From positions 61,342-125,341 of the forward strand of contig CAVPSA010000011.1 in the NCBI GenBank assembly GCA_963707905.1: DNA of 64,000 bases. The letters run 5' to 3'. The DNA is from DASXKD01 sp963707905. GTDB taxonomy: Bacteria; Actinomycetota; Actinomycetes; Streptosporangiales; Streptosporangiaceae. The stretch's first letter is position 1. Each line of letters begins with the position of its first letter. Shown one piece after another: positions 8,663-16,911 of this stretch. Below the pieces are notes generated by a model, which was given only the letters and a program-made list of their open reading frames with translations, had not been told where the DNA came from and did no database searches. Made by a program: the position numbers and the translations under genes.

Positions 8663-9217
8663 ATGGCAAGTGCGGATCTCCTGCTCCACCCCGTCCGCCT
8701 GCGGATCGTGCAGGCCTTCCTTGGCGACCGGGCCCTGACCACCAGCGCCCTGGCCGCCGAGATGGCGGATGTCCCGGCGGCCAGCCTGTACCGCCACGTG
8801 GCACGGCTGGTGGACGCCGGCGTTCTCGCGGTGGTCGCGGAGCGGCGGGTGCGCGGCGCCCTGGAGCGCACGTATGTGCTCCGGGTGAGCGCGGCGACCA
8901 TCGGGCTGGATGAGATCAGCGAGATGAGCACCGATGACCACCGGCAGGCGTTCATGGCCTTCGTCGCCGGCCTGCTCGGTGACTTCGACCGCTACCTCGC
9001 CCGGGAGGACCGCGACCTGCTGCGGGACGGCGTGGGTTACCGGATGGCGGGGCTCTGGCTCGATGATGCCGAGTTCGCGGAACTGATGCGCGAGCTCACC
9101 CGGGTGCTCCAGCCGCGCGCGGCCAATCCGCCCCGGCCTGGCCGCACCCGCCGGATCCTCGGCTATGTCCTGGTTCCCGGGACCGACTCGGCGCCCGGCG
9201 GGCCAGGCTCGCAATAG
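8663..9217 (+). CDS. Helix-turn-helix transcriptional regulator (ArsR-like)
   Basis: A 184-residue DNA-binding protein. A winged-helix domain occupies about residues 1-80 (LLHPVRLRIVQAFLG, then AEMADVPAASLYRHVARLVDAGVL). The C-terminal half is helical and probably binds a ligand or dimerises. No metal-binding cysteine cluster is visible. It starts at the ATG at 8663. An AT-richer stretch with AACGTTAAC sits 60-30 bases upstream and could hold its promoter or operator. Target genes are not evident. Confidence 0.8.
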   Translation: MASADLLLHPVRLRIVQAFLGDRALTTSALAAEMADVPAASLYRHVARLVDAGVLAVVAERRVRGALERTYVLRVSAATIGLDEISEMSTDDHRQAFMAFVAGLLGDFDRYLAREDRDLLRDGVGYRMAGLWLDDAEFAELMRELTRVLQPRAANPPRPGRTRRILGYVLVPGTDSAPGGPGSQ

Positions 9218-9269
9218 TGGCCGCCGTCCATGGTGAGCATGGGCCCGGCATCTGGCATGATCAGAGACG

Positions 9270-9446
9270 ATGAGCCCCAGGACCCGCCGTTTCCCCGTGA
9301 CCGTCACCCGCCTTCCGGTCATTCGCTGCCAGATCTGCCGGCGCACCTTGGCGTCCAGGCCAGGCGAGGCGAGCACCGTGATGACGGAGCACTACCGCCG
9401 GGAACATCCCGAAGTGCTTGACGCCGCGGCTCAGCGGCCACACTGA
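9270..9446 (+). CDS. Small CxxC protein, possible single-knuckle zinc-binding
   Basis: A 58-codon frame with typical coding bias. A basic N terminus is followed by RCQICRRTLASRPGEAS and then MTEHYRREHPEVLDA. One CxxC and two spaced histidines (HYRREH) could form a single Cys2His2 zinc site. It lies between the HTH gene and the convergent Rieske gene. I recognise no family; the coding call rests on codon bias and the motif. Confidence 0.55.
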   Translation: MSPRTRRFPVTVTRLPVIRCQICRRTLASRPGEASTVMTEHYRREHPEVLDAAAQRPH

Positions 9447-9456
9447 ACGAACCTGG

Positions 9457-10404
9457 TCAGGCGCCGGGATGCGCCGGCCTGACCTGGACAATGCCGCCTT
9501 CGGCGATTCTGCTGTCGAAGGCGGGCTGGCGCGCGGTGGCAGGACCGTGCACGACCGCGCCGTCACTAAGCCGGTAGGTGCTGCCATGCCACGGGCAGGT
9601 GAGGCACGGTTCCCCGCCGGCCTCGCCGAGCGTGCCCTGGTGCAGCGGCCCGCCCAGGTGCGCGCACCGGTCCGCGAGGACCAGCACGTCTGACCCGTGG
9701 CGCACCACCGCGAGGCTCAGGTAGCCGAGCTGGCGCCGGGTCACCCGGCCGTCGGGCAGGTCATAGATCCGGCACAGGTCGTGCCAGCCGAGTGGGGCCA
9801 GGTGCGATACGGACTCGGCGTGGCTGGCCCCCGCCCCTAGCGGGAACGCGAGGTGCCTGCCCAGATAGGCGCCCGCGGTCAGGGTGGCGAGGCCGCCGAG
9901 CGCCAGCACCCGGCCGCCCGCCTCCCGGCCCGCCGCGCGGGCCAGCAGCGATCCCGCGAACAGCGCCCACGCGCCCGCGCTGGCGGCCCCGTGTGCCAGG
10001 CCCACGCGCTGCTGCTCGCGGTGCAGGGCGGACCAGTCCGCCAGGCCTGCCGCCGCCGCCGGGACCGACCCGGCGAGGCCGAGTGCGATCAGCGCCCTGG
10101 CGGCACGTCCCGAGCCGGGCACGAAGTCGAGCACGGCCGCCGAGGTCCAAAAGCCCATGGGGAGGCCGGTCAGCGTGGGGTGCACCGGCTGCCCGAGCCA
10201 CACCCCGTGCAGCGCGTCCGCCCGTGTCCCGGTACCGACCCTGCGCTGGACCACGGCGGTGAGGGCGCGGGCGGCCGGGTCCAGGCGCTGGGCATCAGCG
10301 ACCCGGCGGGCGGCCTCGGCAGGCCCGGGCACGCGCCTGCGGCCCGGGCTGGCATGCCGGGCCGGGCGGGCACGCGGAAAGAGCCTGGGGAAGGTTCGGC
10401 TCAC
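9457..10404 (-). CDS. DUF2231 membrane protein with C-terminal Rieske [2Fe-2S] domain
   Basis: A 315-residue redox protein. About residues 60-200 form a DUF2231-type bundle of four hydrophobic segments (HPTLTGLPMGFWTSAAVLDF, ALIALGLAGSVPAAAAGLADW and others). The C-terminal part is a Rieske domain with both cluster motifs intact, CAHLGGPLHQG and CPWHGSTY, which supply two Cys and two His. It therefore probably holds an iron-sulphur cluster next to the membrane. Start at the GTG or ATG near 10404; the N terminus is basic. The electron partner is unknown. Confidence 0.88.
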   Translation of the reverse strand: MSRTFPRLFPRARPARHASPGRRRVPGPAEAARRVADAQRLDPAARALTAVVQRRVGTGTRADALHGVWLGQPVHPTLTGLPMGFWTSAAVLDFVPGSGRAARALIALGLAGSVPAAAAGLADWSALHREQQRVGLAHGAASAGAWALFAGSLLARAAGREAGGRVLALGGLATLTAGAYLGRHLAFPLGAGASHAESVSHLAPLGWHDLCRIYDLPDGRVTRRQLGYLSLAVVRHGSDVLVLADRCAHLGGPLHQGTLGEAGGEPCLTCPWHGSTYRLSDGAVVHGPATARQPAFDSRIAEGGIVQVRPAHPGA

Positions 10405-10414
10405 ATCGACAGTC

Positions 10415-11059
10415 CTACCCGGCGGGCGGGCCCGCTACCGCCGTACCCGGTTCCGGCGGGGGGCCCGGCTGGAGGAAGCCCTGCGCCACGGCCGCAGCGA
10501 TCATCGCCTTCGCGTAACGGCCCAGCGACGCCGACCCGTCCTCGATCAGCGTCACCTTGGCGAGCACCTGATCGGCGGTGACACCGTGCGCCGCCCAGGT
10601 GCCGCCGCCGGTCCGCATGTTCAGCAGCATCGGCTGCAACCGGTCCAGGGCGCGCGCGAACCGTGCCTCTGCCGTGCGCCGTTCCTCGAACTCGTCCCAC
10701 AGCGCGCGCACCGCCACGGCCTGGGGTTCCGGCAGGATGGCGAAGATCCGGTCGGCGGCGGCGCGCTCGGCCTCCTCCTGGCGGGCCAGCGCCGCGCTGT
10801 CGGAGTAGAGGAAGAGATCACCCGCGTCGATCTCCACCATGTCGTGCACCACCAGCATGGCCATCACCCGGGCGAGGTCCGTGCCCGGCGGCGCATGCCC
10901 GGCCAGGGCCAGTGCCATCAACGCCAGGTGCCAGGAGTGCTCGGCGGAGTTCTCGTGCCTGGATCCGTCGGTGATCCGGCTCTGCCTGGCCACGGTCTTC
11001 AGCCGGTCGGCCTCGAGCACGAACCGGATCTGCCGCTCCAGCGATTCGTCGGCGCTCAT
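10415..11059 (-). CDS. HD-domain hydrolase (YfbR/HDDC2-like)
   Basis: A 214-residue metal-dependent HD phosphohydrolase, similar to 5'-deoxynucleotidases. Metal-binding motifs visible are SRHENSAEHSWHLALMAL (the first His and an E-H pair), VVHDMVEIDAGD (the HD pair) and a late Asp. The ATG at 11059 (MSADESLERQIRFVLEADRL) begins the homologous region; the longer upstream frame is rejected. It ends 10 bases before the Rieske gene start on the same strand, so the two may be co-transcribed. The nucleotide substrate is inferred from family. Confidence 0.85.
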   Translation of the reverse strand: MSADESLERQIRFVLEADRLKTVARQSRITDGSRHENSAEHSWHLALMALALAGHAPPGTDLARVMAMLVVHDMVEIDAGDLFLYSDSAALARQEEAERAAADRIFAILPEPQAVAVRALWDEFEERRTAEARFARALDRLQPMLLNMRTGGGTWAAHGVTADQVLAKVTLIEDGSASLGRYAKAMIAAAVAQGFLQPGPPPEPGTAVAGPPAG

Positions 11060-11267
11060 CTTCCCAGCATCCCCCGCGCGCGGGGATCGCGTGCGCCAGG
11101 CCCGGCCCGGCGGCGATCGCTGACACCGGCCGGCGCAAGCCACGCCAGGCCTTGCGCTACGGGGCTTGCACGCACCCTGGCCACCCCCGCTGCAACCCCT
11201 CTGACCAGGCATGTCATCATGATCGTGGGGGACCCAATTGATGAATCGGGGGACCGGCTTCATCACG

Positions 11268-11302
11268 CTCACCCTGGCGGGACATGTGCCCGCCAGGGTG
11301 AG
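11268..11302. terminator. Perfect 14-bp hairpin
   Basis: Arms 11268-11281 and 11289-11302 are exact reverse complements around a 7-base loop. It stands about 210 bases upstream of the HD-hydrolase start on the minus strand, so it may be a second terminator or an mRNA-leader structure. Confidence 0.45.
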
Positions 11303-11438
11303 CCTCCCCCGGCGGCCGACCGCGCGGTGGCCGGCGGCCGCAGCGCGGCGCGCGGGGCCACGGTGGCGGCCGAGCCGGCCGTTCCGGCTGGGGCTAGGCC
11401 GGAACAGGCTATCTGACCTGCACGGACACGAGACAAGG

Positions 11439-11471
11439 GGCAGCCGGGGATTCCACCAGTCCCCGGCTGCC
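11439..11471 (-). terminator. Terminator after the diiron gene
   Basis: Arms 11439-11450 and 11460-11471 pair perfectly over 12 bp around a 9-base loop. It lies 58 bases past the diiron gene stop. The plus-strand side continues TTTGTT, so it could work in both directions. Confidence 0.75.
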
Positions 11472-11529
11472 TTTGTTACCCCTGCCCTGGATGGGCGCGA
11501 TCAGTCGTGCGTTTTCCGGGCGCGGGCCG

Positions 11530-12639
11530 TTACGTCGCCTCGCCGCTCTCGGCGATGGCCGCGTGGACCTCGTCGCGGCGGGCGGCCAGTTCGGCCTCGT
11601 ATTTGCGCCGGTCGACATCTTCGGCGATCCGCTCGTCGTCGGCCATGAGAGCTTCCAGGTCGGTGTTAGCCGCGTCGAGGACGCCCAGGTCGGCGTAGGC
11701 CTGCTGCACCTTGGGCCCCCACAGCCCGATGTCTTTGACGCACGGCACGATCCGGCTGAACAGCAGGGTGCGGAACGCCTGCTGTACCGGGGAGTGCTCG
11801 GTGAACTCCAGGCACTCAGCCACGTCGAAGCCCATCTGCTCCCACACCTCCTGCGCCCGGAACCTGTTGCGCATGAGGTAGCAGCCCTCTACGACGAACT
11901 CCTCGCGCTCGGCCCGCTCGCCAGCGGTCAGCTCGCGGTAGTAGTCGCGCAGCGCGAGCCGGCCGAAGGCGACGTGCCGTGCCTCGTCCTGCATCACATA
12001 CGCGAGCAGTTGCTTGACCAGCGCGTTCTGGGCCATGTCCCGGTGCACGCCGAACGCGGCGAGCGCGAGCCCCTCGATGAGGACCTGCATGCCCAGATAG
12101 GGCAGGTCCCAGCGGGAGTCGCTGAGCGAGTCGGCCAGCAGTTTGGCCAGATCGCTGTTCATCGGGTAGTAGAGGCCGACCTTCTCGCGCAGGAACCGCG
12201 AGTACAGCTCGACGTGCCGTGCCTCGTCCATGGTCTGGGTGGCGGCGTAGAACTTGGAATCCATGTCGGGCACCGACTCGACGATCCGGGCCGCCACCGT
12301 CATCGCGCCCTGCTCGCCGTGCAGGAACTGGCTGAACAGCCAGGCGCCCAGATGATGCCCGAGGTCCTCGCGCTCCTTGTCGTTCAGGATCTCCCACTGG
12401 CGCGAGCCGTAGATGGGCACGAACTCGTCCGGGGTCTCCATGATGTTGGTCGGGTCCACCGGCAGGTCCCACTCGATCCGCTTGGTGGCGTCCCACTGCT
12501 TGTCCTTGCCGCGCTGGTACAGGTCGAGCAGCCGCTGCCGGCCGTCGTCGTACTCCCAGCTGAAGCGGGTGGCGCCGGCGGCGGGAACGTCCCAGGTGCC
12601 GGGCTCGACGGGGCTGGTGTATGCGTCGTAGGTGCTCAC
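11530..12639 (-). CDS. Ferritin-like diiron protein (R2-like oxidase/oxygenase)
   Basis: A 369-residue helical protein with a complete carboxylate-bridged diiron site: Glu109 (HGEQG), Glu139 and His142 (DEARH), Glu189 (LIEG), Glu219 and His222 (second DEARH). This EXnEXXH doublet is shared by ribonucleotide-reductase R2-like ligand-binding oxidases and diiron oxygenases. The GTG at 12639 is preferred because AGGGGAG lies 6 bases upstream. The gene stands alone with its own promoter-like region and a strong terminator. No reductase or ferredoxin partner is adjacent. The substrate is unknown; the oxidase role is inferred from the metal site. Confidence 0.85.
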   Translation of the reverse strand: MSTYDAYTSPVEPGTWDVPAAGATRFSWEYDDGRQRLLDLYQRGKDKQWDATKRIEWDLPVDPTNIMETPDEFVPIYGSRQWEILNDKEREDLGHHLGAWLFSQFLHGEQGAMTVAARIVESVPDMDSKFYAATQTMDEARHVELYSRFLREKVGLYYPMNSDLAKLLADSLSDSRWDLPYLGMQVLIEGLALAAFGVHRDMAQNALVKQLLAYVMQDEARHVAFGRLALRDYYRELTAGERAEREEFVVEGCYLMRNRFRAQEVWEQMGFDVAECLEFTEHSPVQQAFRTLLFSRIVPCVKDIGLWGPKVQQAYADLGVLDAANTDLEALMADDERIAEDVDRRKYEAELAARRDEVHAAIAESGEAT

Positions 12640-12670
12640 GCTGGCTCCCCTGGGCAGACGTCTTGCCCAC

Positions 12671-12699
12671 ATATTACTGGTTGGTACAAAGGCGCTCCA
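12671..12699 (-). promoter_or_regulatory. Candidate promoter and operator of the diiron gene
   Basis: Minus strand TAATAT (12671-12676) and TGGAGC (12694-12699) are 17 bases apart, as for -10 and -35 boxes, 31 bases before the GTG. The imperfect dyad TACCAACCAGTA overlaps the spacer and resembles TetR-family operators. This is inference. Confidence 0.4.
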
Positions 12700-12723
12700 G
12701 GCCTCGCTTGCCGCACCTCGCGG

Positions 12724-13656
12724 TCACAGGCACACCGACGGCTCATGCCCGGCGTGGCTGGCCGGCTCGAGCTGGAACGTGGAGTGGCCGACGTCGAAGT
12801 GACCATGCAGGCAGGCCTGGAGGGCGTCGAGCATGGCCGCGCTGCGGCCGTTGGCCAGCACGCCCGGGTCGACCACCACGTGCGCCGAGAGCACGGGCAG
12901 GCCGGAGGTGATGGTCCAGGCATGCAGGTCGTGCACGCCCACGACGCCGTCCAGCGCGGTCAGGTGGGTGCGGACCTCGGTCAGGTCGATGCCCCGGGGG
13001 CTGGCTTCGAGCAGCACGTCCACCGCGTCCCGCAGCAGCCGCCAGGCGCGGGGCACGATGAGCACGGCCACCGCCAGCGAGGCGATCGGGTCCGCCAGGG
13101 TGGATCCGGTCGCCGCGACCACGATCCCGGTGCCGATCACCGCGATGGCGCCGAACGTGTCCGAGGCGACCTCGAGGAAGGCGCCGCGGACGTTCATGCT
13201 CTCCGCCTGCCCGTGCCGCAGCAGGAACAGGGACACGCCGTTGCCGGCCAGCGCGACCACCCCGAAGACGATCATCAGGCCGGGCGTGACCTCAGTTGGC
13301 GCGGCGAGCCTGCGGGCAGCCTCGACCCCGATGAACACGGCCATGCCGAGCAGCAGCAGCGCGTTGACCGTCGCGGCCAGGATCTCGGCGCGGGCGTACC
13401 CGAACGTCGCGCGGTCGGTGGCGGGCCTGGTGGCCACGTACGCCGCGAGCAGTGACAGCCCGACCCCGGCCGCGTCGGCGGCCATGTGGGCGGCGTCGGC
13501 GAGCAGGACCAGGGATCCGCTCACCAGCGCGCCGCACACCTCCGCGACGGCGATCCCGACGGTGATCGCCAGCACGGCGCCCAGCCGCCCCCGATGCCGT
13601 CCCGTCGCGGTGAGCACGTGCCCGTGCCCGCTTCCCACTGCTGCTTTCCCTTCCAT
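12724..13656 (-). CDS. Cation diffusion facilitator (CDF) metal exporter
   Basis: A 310-residue CDF transporter that should exchange a divalent metal for protons across the cytoplasmic membrane. Six hydrophobic segments are followed by a cytosolic domain from about residue 215 (HDLHAWTITSGLPVLSAHVVV). The TM2 site is Asp54 with His57-x3-Asp61. In TM5 the usual HxxxD is ExxxD (Glu162, Asp166), a variant that can change metal choice. The N terminus has HGH. A 16-bp palindrome lies upstream at 13772-13787. The metal is not assigned. Confidence 0.9.
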   Translation of the reverse strand: MEGKAAVGSGHGHVLTATGRHRGRLGAVLAITVGIAVAEVCGALVSGSLVLLADAAHMAADAAGVGLSLLAAYVATRPATDRATFGYARAEILAATVNALLLLGMAVFIGVEAARRLAAPTEVTPGLMIVFGVVALAGNGVSLFLLRHGQAESMNVRGAFLEVASDTFGAIAVIGTGIVVAATGSTLADPIASLAVAVLIVPRAWRLLRDAVDVLLEASPRGIDLTEVRTHLTALDGVVGVHDLHAWTITSGLPVLSAHVVVDPGVLANGRSAAMLDALQACLHGHFDVGHSTFQLEPASHAGHEPSVCL

Positions 13657-13771
13657 CGGTGCCTGGTCCTGCCACTGCCAGGCTAAAGCCGCCGGCAGCC
13701 GAAGCTCCCACCCTGGTTCTTCCCGGCCGGGAAGTTTTCCGTCGGGGAGCCGGCCGGGGGATGGCCTTGGC

Positions 13772-13787
13772 TCACGCACGTGCGTGA
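13772..13787. promoter_or_regulatory. 16-bp perfect palindrome upstream of the CDF gene
   Basis: TCACGCACGTGCGTGA has no loop, so it looks like a dimeric-repressor operator rather than a terminator. It lies 116 bases before the CDF start and 10 bases past the permease stop. Metal-responsive control is a guess from context. Confidence 0.45.
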
Positions 13788-13796
13788 AGAGAGCTG

Positions 13797-16415
13797 TCAG
13801 CCTTCGCCGGCCGGCGGGGATTCGCCGGCGGCGAGCAACTCGTAGGCGGGGTTGATCATGATGGGGCCGCTCGCCCGGATGCCGACGGAGCCGCGGAACC
13901 GGACCCGGGATCCGCACGCGATGCCGGGTATGTGGGAGCGGCCGTAGAACAGCGCGGTCAGGTCGCCGGTCGAGTCCGAGATCTCGCAGGCCAGCACCGA
14001 GTTCTTTTCCACCGGCCGGATCTCAACGGCACGGACCCGGCCCTCGACGGTGGCCCGCCCGGGGACCTGGATCGAGCCGATCGGCTTGACCCCGGGGGAG
14101 GGCGCGGGCCGTTCGTAGCTGGCCTGGCCCGCCGCGGCAGCGTCCGGTGCGGATTCGCCGCGGCGCTGGCGGAACCGGCGGCCGGGCAGCAGACCGCGCA
14201 TGGCCGAGGGTGGCGGGGACGGGGCGGCCGGCTGGCCGGCTTCCCGCCCGGCCTCGCCCGCCCCGGTGGCGACGGCTCCCGGCGCGGAGTCCGCGGGTGC
14301 GGCCCGGCCATCGCCCGGGGCGGCCGCCGTCCCGGTAATCGCGGCCTTGCCGTCCGGAACTGCCTTGCCGTCCGGGGCGGCCGTCCCGTTCGCCGGAGCC
14401 GTGATCTTGCCGTTGATTCCGTTGCCCTGCTTGGTGCGCAGCACCTCCAGGCGGTTCCGCACATCGAAGGGCACGATCGTGGCCGCGCAATGCGGGATGC
14501 GGCTCACCACGGCCGCGATCTTGTCGGCGGTACGGTCGTGCAGCAGCCGCCCGAGCAGCGGTGAGTAGCTGCGCCTGGGCAGTACCGCGGTGACATGAGA
14601 GCCGGGCACGGCGGCTTCGGCGCTGACCAGTTCGACCGCGGCCCTGGCCAGCCGCCGGTCCGGGCAGTCGATGAAGTCGAGCACGATGCCCCGGTCGGCG
14701 CGGGTCCACTCCTCGCGCAGCATGTCCGCCTCGGCGGTGTCGATGACGAAGTGCACCGCACGCAGCGTGGTGGGCCGCAGGCTCCGCGCGTACCGCATGG
14801 CCGCGAGTGTCGCCAGGTCGAAGCTGTCCACCAGCAGGAACACCGTGCGCCGTGGGTAGTTCGGCTGCTCCGGTGGCTTCTTCCGCTCGCCGATCCGCTC
14901 CAGTACCTCGGCCTCCATCTGGTACTCCTGGTTCAGCCGGATCAAGGCGAACACCAGGATCGGGAACACCACCACGACGATCCAGGCGCCCTCGGTGAAC
15001 TTCACCACGGCGAAGATCGCGACGACGACCGCCGACAGGCCGCCGGCCGCGGCGTTGATGGCCAGCTTGCCCCGCCAGCCGCGCTCCTTGTTCCGGTGGT
15101 GATAACGGGCCATCCCGAACCCGGCCATGGTGAACGCGGTGAACACGCCGATGGCGTACAGCGGGACCAGGGCGTTGACGTTCGCCCCGCGGATGATCAC
15201 CAGGGCGATGGACACGATGGTCAGCCCGATGATCGCGTTCGAGAACACCAGCCGGTGCCCGCGCTTGAGCAGCCAGCGCGGCAGGAACGCGTCCCCGGCG
15301 ACGTAGCTGGCCAGGAACGGGAACCCGTTGAAGCTGGTGTTGCCGCCGGTATAGAGGATCAGCATGGTGGCGGCCTGCACCAGCAGGAACAGCGCGTGGC
15401 CGTAGAAGCTGGTCCCGAAGATCTTCTGCGCCTCCTGGGCCAGCACGGTGGGATAGCCGGCCTTGCGCGGGGTCGCGAGTGTCTCGTGGGCGAGCCAGGA
15501 GATCCCCGCCACCAGGAAGCCGAGGATGGCGCCCTCGGTCACCAGTACCCGCCGGGCGTTGGGCCCCTCCGGGGGCCGGAACGCGCCCACCGCGTCGGAC
15601 ACCGCCTCGATGCCGGTCAGCGACGCGCCGCCGTTCGCGAACGCGCGCAGCAATGTGAAGATCATCACGAAGCTGAGCAGGCCCGCGGTGCCGCTGCCGA
15701 TGGGGTAGTGGTCGGGCAGCGCATGCGGCACGTACTTCGGCAGGTCGCCGAAGATCTCGCGGGCCAGGCCGACGAGGATCATCAGGATGACAGACCCGGC
15801 GAACAGGTAGGTGGGTATCGCGAACGCACGGCCCGCTTCCTTGAGCCCGCGCAGGTTGCCGTAACACATGAGCAGGATCACCGCGATGGTGATCTCCAGG
15901 GTGTACGGCCCGAGGGCGGGGACCGCCGAAACCAGCGCCGCGGTCCCCGCCACGGTCTGCACCGCGACCGTGACCACGTAGTCGATGAGCAGCGCCACCG
16001 CGGCGATCTGGGCGATCTTGGGCCCGAAGTTCTCCCTGGCCACGACGTAGGAACCGCCGGGCCTGATGTAGACCATCACGACCTCGCGGTAGGACAGCAC
16101 CACCAGCACCATGACCACGAGGATCACCAGGGTCATCGGCAGGATGATGGTGAAGGCCGCGAGCCCGGCCAGCGGCAGCAGCGCGATGAGGATTTCCTCC
16201 GTGCCGTAGGCGGAGGAGGAGATGCCGTCGGGGGAGAGTACGCCGAGGGCCAGGACCTTCGACAGGCGCTGGTGGCGTAGCTGCTCGTTGACCATGGGCG
16301 GCCCGAGCAGGCGGCGCTTTACCGAGTACCAGAAGCCCTCGGGCACATCACCGCCGCCGCCAAGGAACTCGACTGCGTTGCGAATGGCCACGTCCCACTG
16401 TCCCGTCGATAGCAA
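13797..16415 (-). CDS. KimA-like APC-superfamily K+ permease fused to an OB-fold domain
   Basis: An 872-residue protein. Residues about 40-500 hold some 12 hydrophobic helices of the APC/KUP type, with SVKRRLLGPPMVNEQL before the first helix and GGSYVVARENFGPKIAQ in the core, as in KimA/YdaO potassium importers. Residues 510-650 form a cytosolic Rossmann/Usp-like domain. A Gly/Pro/Ala linker covers about 650-770. The C terminus is an OB-fold (TVEGRVRAVEIRPVEKNSVL, LTALFYGRSHIPG, MINPAYELL). In Streptomyces I recall the OB-fold protein as a separate neighbouring gene. The TTG start at 16415 is uncertain; GTG at 16391 is an alternative. A divergent KdpD/E-like pair supports a K+ role. Confidence 0.82.
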   Translation of the reverse strand: MLSTGQWDVAIRNAVEFLGGGGDVPEGFWYSVKRRLLGPPMVNEQLRHQRLSKVLALGVLSPDGISSSAYGTEEILIALLPLAGLAAFTIILPMTLVILVVMVLVVLSYREVVMVYIRPGGSYVVARENFGPKIAQIAAVALLIDYVVTVAVQTVAGTAALVSAVPALGPYTLEITIAVILLMCYGNLRGLKEAGRAFAIPTYLFAGSVILMILVGLAREIFGDLPKYVPHALPDHYPIGSGTAGLLSFVMIFTLLRAFANGGASLTGIEAVSDAVGAFRPPEGPNARRVLVTEGAILGFLVAGISWLAHETLATPRKAGYPTVLAQEAQKIFGTSFYGHALFLLVQAATMLILYTGGNTSFNGFPFLASYVAGDAFLPRWLLKRGHRLVFSNAIIGLTIVSIALVIIRGANVNALVPLYAIGVFTAFTMAGFGMARYHHRNKERGWRGKLAINAAAGGLSAVVVAIFAVVKFTEGAWIVVVVFPILVFALIRLNQEYQMEAEVLERIGERKKPPEQPNYPRRTVFLLVDSFDLATLAAMRYARSLRPTTLRAVHFVIDTAEADMLREEWTRADRGIVLDFIDCPDRRLARAAVELVSAEAAVPGSHVTAVLPRRSYSPLLGRLLHDRTADKIAAVVSRIPHCAATIVPFDVRNRLEVLRTKQGNGINGKITAPANGTAAPDGKAVPDGKAAITGTAAAPGDGRAAPADSAPGAVATGAGEAGREAGQPAAPSPPPSAMRGLLPGRRFRQRRGESAPDAAAAGQASYERPAPSPGVKPIGSIQVPGRATVEGRVRAVEIRPVEKNSVLACEISDSTGDLTALFYGRSHIPGIACGSRVRFRGSVGIRASGPIMINPAYELLAAGESPPAGEG

Positions 16416-16577
16416 CTGCTCCCGTGGCCTTCATACCATCGTTCGCCTGCGGTTTGTCCATGGGGCATAACGGGACCGTTTCATTGCCTCCCGTGCGGGA
16501 CGGCGGGCCAGCTAACACAGCACTGGCTTCGGGAGGCGGCTGCGGCGTAATGCTGCCGCCGGTTGACCGAGCGTGCC

Positions 16578-16911
16578 TTACGACAGGAGCTCGTACGCGG
16601 GATTCACCATGACCGTGCCGGTATCTTTCACCCCCACTCGGCCGCGAAGCTGGATCATGCTCCCGGGCTCCAGTGCCCGGGATGTGGGTCCGCCCGTAGA
16701 ACAGCGCGGTGATCTCACCGGTGGCGTCGGTGACCTGGCAGGCGAGCACGCAGCTGTGCTCCACCGGGCGGATCTCCAGGCTGTGCACCCGGCCCTCCAC
16801 GGTGGCCCGGCCGTTCCTGGTCAGGGACGCGATCGGGGTGACACCCGGGCGCACGGCGGGCCGGTCGTGCTCGGCGACGCTTCGCCTCCGGCTTGGCGTG
16901 GTGGGCGGCAC
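16578..16911 (-). pseudogene. Frameshifted OB-fold tail of the second KimA-like permease
   Basis: Three consecutive frames carry one continuous OB-fold. The permease frame runs past HHAKPEAK into nonsense. One extra base moves the homology to the next frame (RPGVTPIASL, ATVEGRVHSLEIRPVEHSC, ITALFYGRTHIPG). A second extra base near 16675 moves it again (EPGSMIQLRGRVGV, VMVNPAYELLS, stop at 16578). The parallel with the intact fused neighbour shows that the ancestor was the same fusion. Either the domain is dying or there are two sequence errors in about 240 bases. An internal ATG at 16911 could still start a free OB-fold piece. Confidence 0.75.

Larger units (their letters stand above)
11060..11529. 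other. Gene-free stretch with two hairpins
   Basis: This 470-base interval between the HD-hydrolase start and the diiron gene stop has no convincing gene. It holds a 14-bp hairpin (11268-11302) and a 12-bp hairpin (11439-11471), listed separately. Confidence 0.6.

Noticed and set aside
14595..16280. Long plus-strand open frame opposite the first permease
   Set aside because: Composition is His/Arg/Gln/Gly-rich and mirrors the codon bias of the real minus-strand gene.
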